From NCBI RefSeq assembly GCF_032842345.1, contig NZ_WBKO01000001.1, forward strand, positions 806,001 to 870,000: a stretch of 64,000 nucleotides of DNA, read 5' to 3'. Below are positions 61,480 through 64,000 of the stretch, in pieces. The notes under the pieces were generated by a model that was not told the origin of the DNA, did not search any database, and saw nothing but the letters and a program-made list of their open reading frames with translations. This DNA comes from Methanoculleus caldifontis (GTDB lineage Archaea; Halobacteriota; Methanomicrobia; Methanomicrobiales; Methanoculleaceae). A program made the position numbers and the translations under genes. Position 1 is the first letter of the stretch, and each line of letters starts with the position of its first letter.

Positions 61480-62114
61480 TGTATACGATACTGGTTGTAG
61501 ACGATAGTCCCATGATCGTCGACGTCTTCGTTACCATGCTGGAGCGCGGCGGTTATCGTCCGATCACCGCCTTCAGCGGTGAGGAGTGTCTTGAAGTCCT
61601 GAAGGCGACCCCGCCGGATCTGGTCCTTCTGGATATCATGATGGAGCCGATGGATGGGTGGGAGACGCTCGGCAAGATCAAGACGGACCCCGCAACGCGG
61701 GGCATCCCTGTTCTCATGCTGACCGCAAAACCCCTCACCCCGGAGGAGGCGAACGAGTACGGCGCCTATATCGAGGACTATATTCTCAAGCCCACCACCC
61801 ACCACCAGCTCTACGAGGCCATTGAGCACGTGCTGGCGCGCCGGCACTCCATCACCGCGGATATCGAGCGGGCACGCGAGGCCGGCGTCGACCCCCGGAT
61901 CATCGACGAGTACGAGCGCCTCTCTAAAAGCGTCGACATCAACAGGCGCCTCCTGAAGATCCTGGAGACCACTTACAGCATCAAGGATGCCCGGGCGGGG
62001 ATGGGCGAGGACATCACCCGTGCCATAAAGAGCATGGCGGCGAGCATCAAACTCCAGGAAGAACGCTTGAACCAGGTGCGGGCCCAGTTCGCCGACGTCT
62101 TCGGGGCGCGCTGA
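61479..62114 (+). CDS. Response regulator with helical output extension
   Basis: 211 residues. It has an N-terminal receiver with acidic DDS at 9-11, phospho-acceptor Asp in LVLLDIMMEPMDGWETL, MLTAKPLTPEEA and the Lys in DYILKPTTHHQL. The C-terminal about 85 residues are helical and charged (DIERAREAGVDPRIIDEYER, LEERLNQVRAQFADVFG-like end) and match no DNA-binding output I know. The gene is coupled to the roadblock gene. No kinase is adjacent; the hybrid kinases at the far left of the window are too distant to assign. Confidence 0.88.
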   Translation: MYTILVVDDSPMIVDVFVTMLERGGYRPITAFSGEECLEVLKATPPDLVLLDIMMEPMDGWETLGKIKTDPATRGIPVLMLTAKPLTPEEANEYGAYIEDYILKPTTHHQLYEAIEHVLARRHSITADIERAREAGVDPRIIDEYERLSKSVDINRRLLKILETTYSIKDARAGMGEDITRAIKSMAASIKLQEERLNQVRAQFADVFGAR

Positions 62115-62167
62115 CCCTCCCGCTCCCCTGCCCGGAAGGTTCTTTCCGGGCTCTCCGCGGGCCGTTC

Positions 62168-62596
62168 TCAATAACTGTTTTCACGTTCCTGACGCCCGAT
62201 ATAGACGACTGCTGCTGTCAGGACGACGATTGCGGCGAGCGTCAGGACTATGTCGACCGGCTCGACATGCTCGACCCCGAAGGTCAGCACCCGCCGGACC
62301 ATCGCGGTGATGCCTGCGATCAGGATCGGTGTCACCAGGACCCTGCTCGTCTTTAAGTAGACCGTCACCGTCTCCAGGATCTCCACGATGATGAGGGTCA
62401 CGAGGAGCGCGTGCAGCACCCGGAGTATGCCCTGTGTTATGTCCCCTGCCTGGGCGAGCGTGATCACCTGCAGGATGACGTCGTAAAAGGAGAAGATCGC
62501 GAGGATCGAGAGCGAGGCGGCGATGAGCAGGTAAATGGCCCGGGTTACCCAGGATATGGCGGCTATGGCGGTATCGGCCTGGTGGTCATGAGACAT
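62168..62596 (-). CDS. PsiE-family membrane protein
   Basis: 142 residues with four TM helices (IYLLIAASLSILAIFSFYDV, VLHALLVTLIIVEILETVTV, VTPILIAGITAMVRRVL, VDIVLTLAAIVVLTAAVVYI). The ILETVTVYLKTSRVLVTPIL block is diagnostic of PsiE/DUF2721-like phosphate-starvation-inducible proteins, whose function is unknown. A TATA-like CATATATCC at 62620-62628 sits about 28 bp before the ATG, predicting a nearly leaderless transcript. Confidence 0.88.
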   Translation of the reverse strand: MSHDHQADTAIAAISWVTRAIYLLIAASLSILAIFSFYDVILQVITLAQAGDITQGILRVLHALLVTLIIVEILETVTVYLKTSRVLVTPILIAGITAMVRRVLTFGVEHVEPVDIVLTLAAIVVLTAAVVYIGRQERENSY

Positions 62597-62738
62597 CGTG
62601 CGGGCATCCTGTGTCGGGGATATATGTATGAACTGGACACGCGGAGGGCCTTAAACATTCCGGTAGGTCCGCATCCGGTGTAGAATTGAAAAGTTTATAT
62701 CGTTAGACTGCGAATAATATGATACGCCCACAAGTAAG

Positions 62739-62749
62739 TTATTTATACT
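62739..62749 (+). promoter_or_regulatory. TATA box for tRNA-Lys
   Basis: TTATTTATACT lies 40-50 bp before the mature tRNA 5' end. It predicts a 5' leader of about 20 nt removed by RNase P. No separate TATA is obvious before rpoH, so the tRNA and rpoH may be read together. Confidence 0.5.
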
Positions 62750-62788
62750 ATTCTTGCATTGTAATAATGCTGGATGGCAGTACGCGCG

Positions 62789-62862
62789 GGGCCTATAGCT
62801 CAGTTAGGTAGAGCGCCTGGCTTTTAACCAGGTGGTCGGGGGTTCAAATCCCCTTGGGCCCG
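62789..62862 (+). tRNA. tRNA-Lys (TTT)
   Basis: 74 nt with acceptor GGGCCTA/TGGGCCC and discriminator G, D-arm AGCTCAGTTAGGTAGAGC, anticodon stem CCTGG/CCAGG with loop CTTTTAA (anticodon TTT), and T-arm GGGGGTTCAAATCCCC. CCA is not encoded. It is 80 bp upstream of rpoH on the same strand. Confidence 0.97.
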
Positions 62863-62942
62863 TTGCCATGGGCGCTGTCTATGGATTTTAACAAGGTGAT
62901 GCATTCTGATACGCAACTCTTTCGTTGGTGAGGTGTAAGGCG

Positions 62943-63194
62943 ATGGGCACTTCACTTGACGTACTCAACCATGAGATGGTCCCTGACCATCAGATTATGA
63001 GCGAGGAAGAAGTCGCGGCTCTTCTTGCGACGTACAACATAACTCTTGAACAACTGCCAAAAGTTTACCACGACGACCCTGCAGTAAAGGCTATCGGAGG
63101 CGAAGTCGCGAATGTGGTCCGGATCGTTCGCGACAGCCGCACGGCGGGCAGAGCCGAAGCCTACCGCCTCATCGTGAAGAGACCGAAGAAATAA
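62943..63194 (+). CDS. rpoH: DNA-directed RNA polymerase subunit H
   Basis: 83 residues from the ATG at 62943, preceded by GAGGTG. It is the archaeal homologue of the C-terminal domain of eukaryotic Rpb5. Typical sequence is [40 protein letters not shown] and [20 protein letters not shown]. It starts the classic rpoH-rpoB2-rpoB1 order; rpoB2 follows 5 bp after the stop. Confidence 0.96.
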   Translation: MGTSLDVLNHEMVPDHQIMSEEEVAALLATYNITLEQLPKVYHDDPAVKAIGGEVANVVRIVRDSRTAGRAEAYRLIVKRPKK

Positions 63195-63199
63195 TTCAA

Positions 63200-64000
63200 A
63201 TGGCCGGGGAGCTGATCCATCTGTTAGACAGAAGTGTTTTGTCGAGAGCATACTTTTCGCGGGAGCATGTAGCACGTCACCAGTTAGACTCCTACAATTA
63301 CTTCCTCCTGCATAACCTTCAGAAGGTCGTCGATGAACAGCGTGTCATCGAGACCGATATCGAGACCCGCGGTAAGGGCAAAGAGGCCGTATGGGTTGAA
63401 CTGGGCAAGATTGAGGTCAAAAAGCCGCTCGTCCGTGAGGCGGACGGGTCGCAGTCCGAGCTCTTCCCGAGCGAGGCGCGCCTCCGCAATCTCACCTACG
63501 CGGCACCCATTCAACTCGAGATGACGCTTGTCCAGGGCGAAGACCGCCAGGACCCGATCATCACCACCATCGGCCAGCTGCCGGTGATGGTGGGCTCGGC
63601 CGCCTGCAACCTCTACAACATGACCGATGCCGAGCGGACCGCGCACGGGGAGGACCCCCTCGATCCCGGCGGCTACTTCATCGTCAACGGCACCGAGCGG
63701 GTGCTGATGACGCTCGAAGACCTCGCCTCGAACAAGATCATGACCGAGTTCACCGAACGCTACAACGAGCGGATCTACGTGGCGAAGGTCTTCTCGCAGT
63801 ACCGGGGCTACCGCGCGCTCGTGATCGTGGAGCGGAACAGGAAGAACCTGCTCGAGGTCTCGTTCCCCTCGGTCGCCGGTCACCTCCGCTTCGTCGACCT
63901 GATGCGCGCGCTGGGGCTCCAGGGCGACCACGACATCGTGGAGGCGGTCTCGACCGACGAGGAGATCCTCACGTTCATGATGCAGAACCTGGAAGAGGGC
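63200..64000 (+). CDS. rpoB2: DNA-directed RNA polymerase subunit B'' (N-terminal part, cut by window edge)
   Basis: 267 codons from the ATG at 63200, open to the window edge. It begins MAGELIHLLDRSVLSRAYFS and continues with VARHQLDSYNYFLLHNLQKV, EARLRNLTYAAPIQLEMTL, QLPVMVGSAACNLYNMTDAE and DPGGYFIVNGTERVLMTLED, all characteristic of the lobe/protrusion part of the second-largest archaeal subunit. The split into B'' and B' is known for methanogens; B' should lie downstream. Confidence 0.95.
   Translation, partial: MAGELIHLLDRSVLSRAYFSREHVARHQLDSYNYFLLHNLQKVVDEQRVIETDIETRGKGKEAVWVELGKIEVKKPLVREADGSQSELFPSEARLRNLTYAAPIQLEMTLVQGEDRQDPIITTIGQLPVMVGSAACNLYNMTDAERTAHGEDPLDPGGYFIVNGTERVLMTLEDLASNKIMTEFTERYNERIYVAKVFSQYRGYRALVIVERNRKNLLEVSFPSVAGHLRFVDLMRALGLQGDHDIVEAVSTDEEILTFMMQNLEEG

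Overview
This is a GC-rich window from a methanogenic archaeon. The diagnostic genes are methenyl-H4MPT cyclohydrolase (mch), an A-type ATP synthase operon (H-I-K-E-C-F-A-B-D), a group II chaperonin (thermosome), a membrane-anchored LonB protease, RNA polymerase subunit H followed by a split B'' subunit, TATA-box promoters with very short leaders, and tRNA genes without encoded CCA. The gene content and codon habit fit Methanomicrobiales, probably near Methanoculleus. The taxon is an inference.

Layout. 1-6132 (minus): a chemosensory cluster with tandem CheW, a Cache-type methyl-accepting protein, a CheA-REC hybrid and a receiver protein cut by the left edge. 6190-8871 (minus): an ABC-2 exporter with a DUF4097-like lipoprotein. 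9228-14664: small membrane proteins, arginine deiminase plus carbamate kinase, and an MFS carrier. 14701-20244: a DHA2-type MFS carrier, a HerA-like ATPase, rubredoxin, TrmO, an NTF2-like protein and ThiE. 20244-24777: ThiM, mch, then a redox cluster of a ferredoxin, two flavin-binding PNPOx proteins and a CCG-domain reductase. 24905-32434 (minus): a PAS/GAF sensor, tRNA-Ser, the thermosome, and a prs-rtcA-nob1-gfcR-like run. 32516-37353 (plus): LonB, TldD, TldE and BofA.

38383-42288 is an accessory island. It holds a surface protein with PEGA, thrombospondin-type-3 and pre-toxin modules and a predicted C-terminal toxin, but no start codon. After it come an immunity-like protein fused in frame to a second copy of the toxin domain, a free immunity-like homologue, and a displaced TSP3/pre-toxin remnant that runs into a chain of small hairpins. 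I read it as a decayed and recombined polymorphic toxin-immunity locus. It is the most unusual part of the window.

42565-48633: two KaiC-like proteins (one with a broken Walker A) divergent from a type IV pilus-like ATPase and its membrane platform, then a zinc ribbon and an unknown protein. 48685-58183: the ATP synthase operon and pgk. 58736-64000: a DUF89 protein, tRNA-Pro, a MinD-like ATPase with a small membrane coiled-coil partner, a roadblock protein coupled to a response regulator, PsiE, tRNA-Lys, rpoH and the start of rpoB2.

A family of dispersed palindromic repeats, with ends of consensus CTCACGCGAAGCCGCGAAG, recurs in five gene-free stretches. At three of them it encloses or adjoins chains of short hairpins whose stems differ in sequence but still pair.
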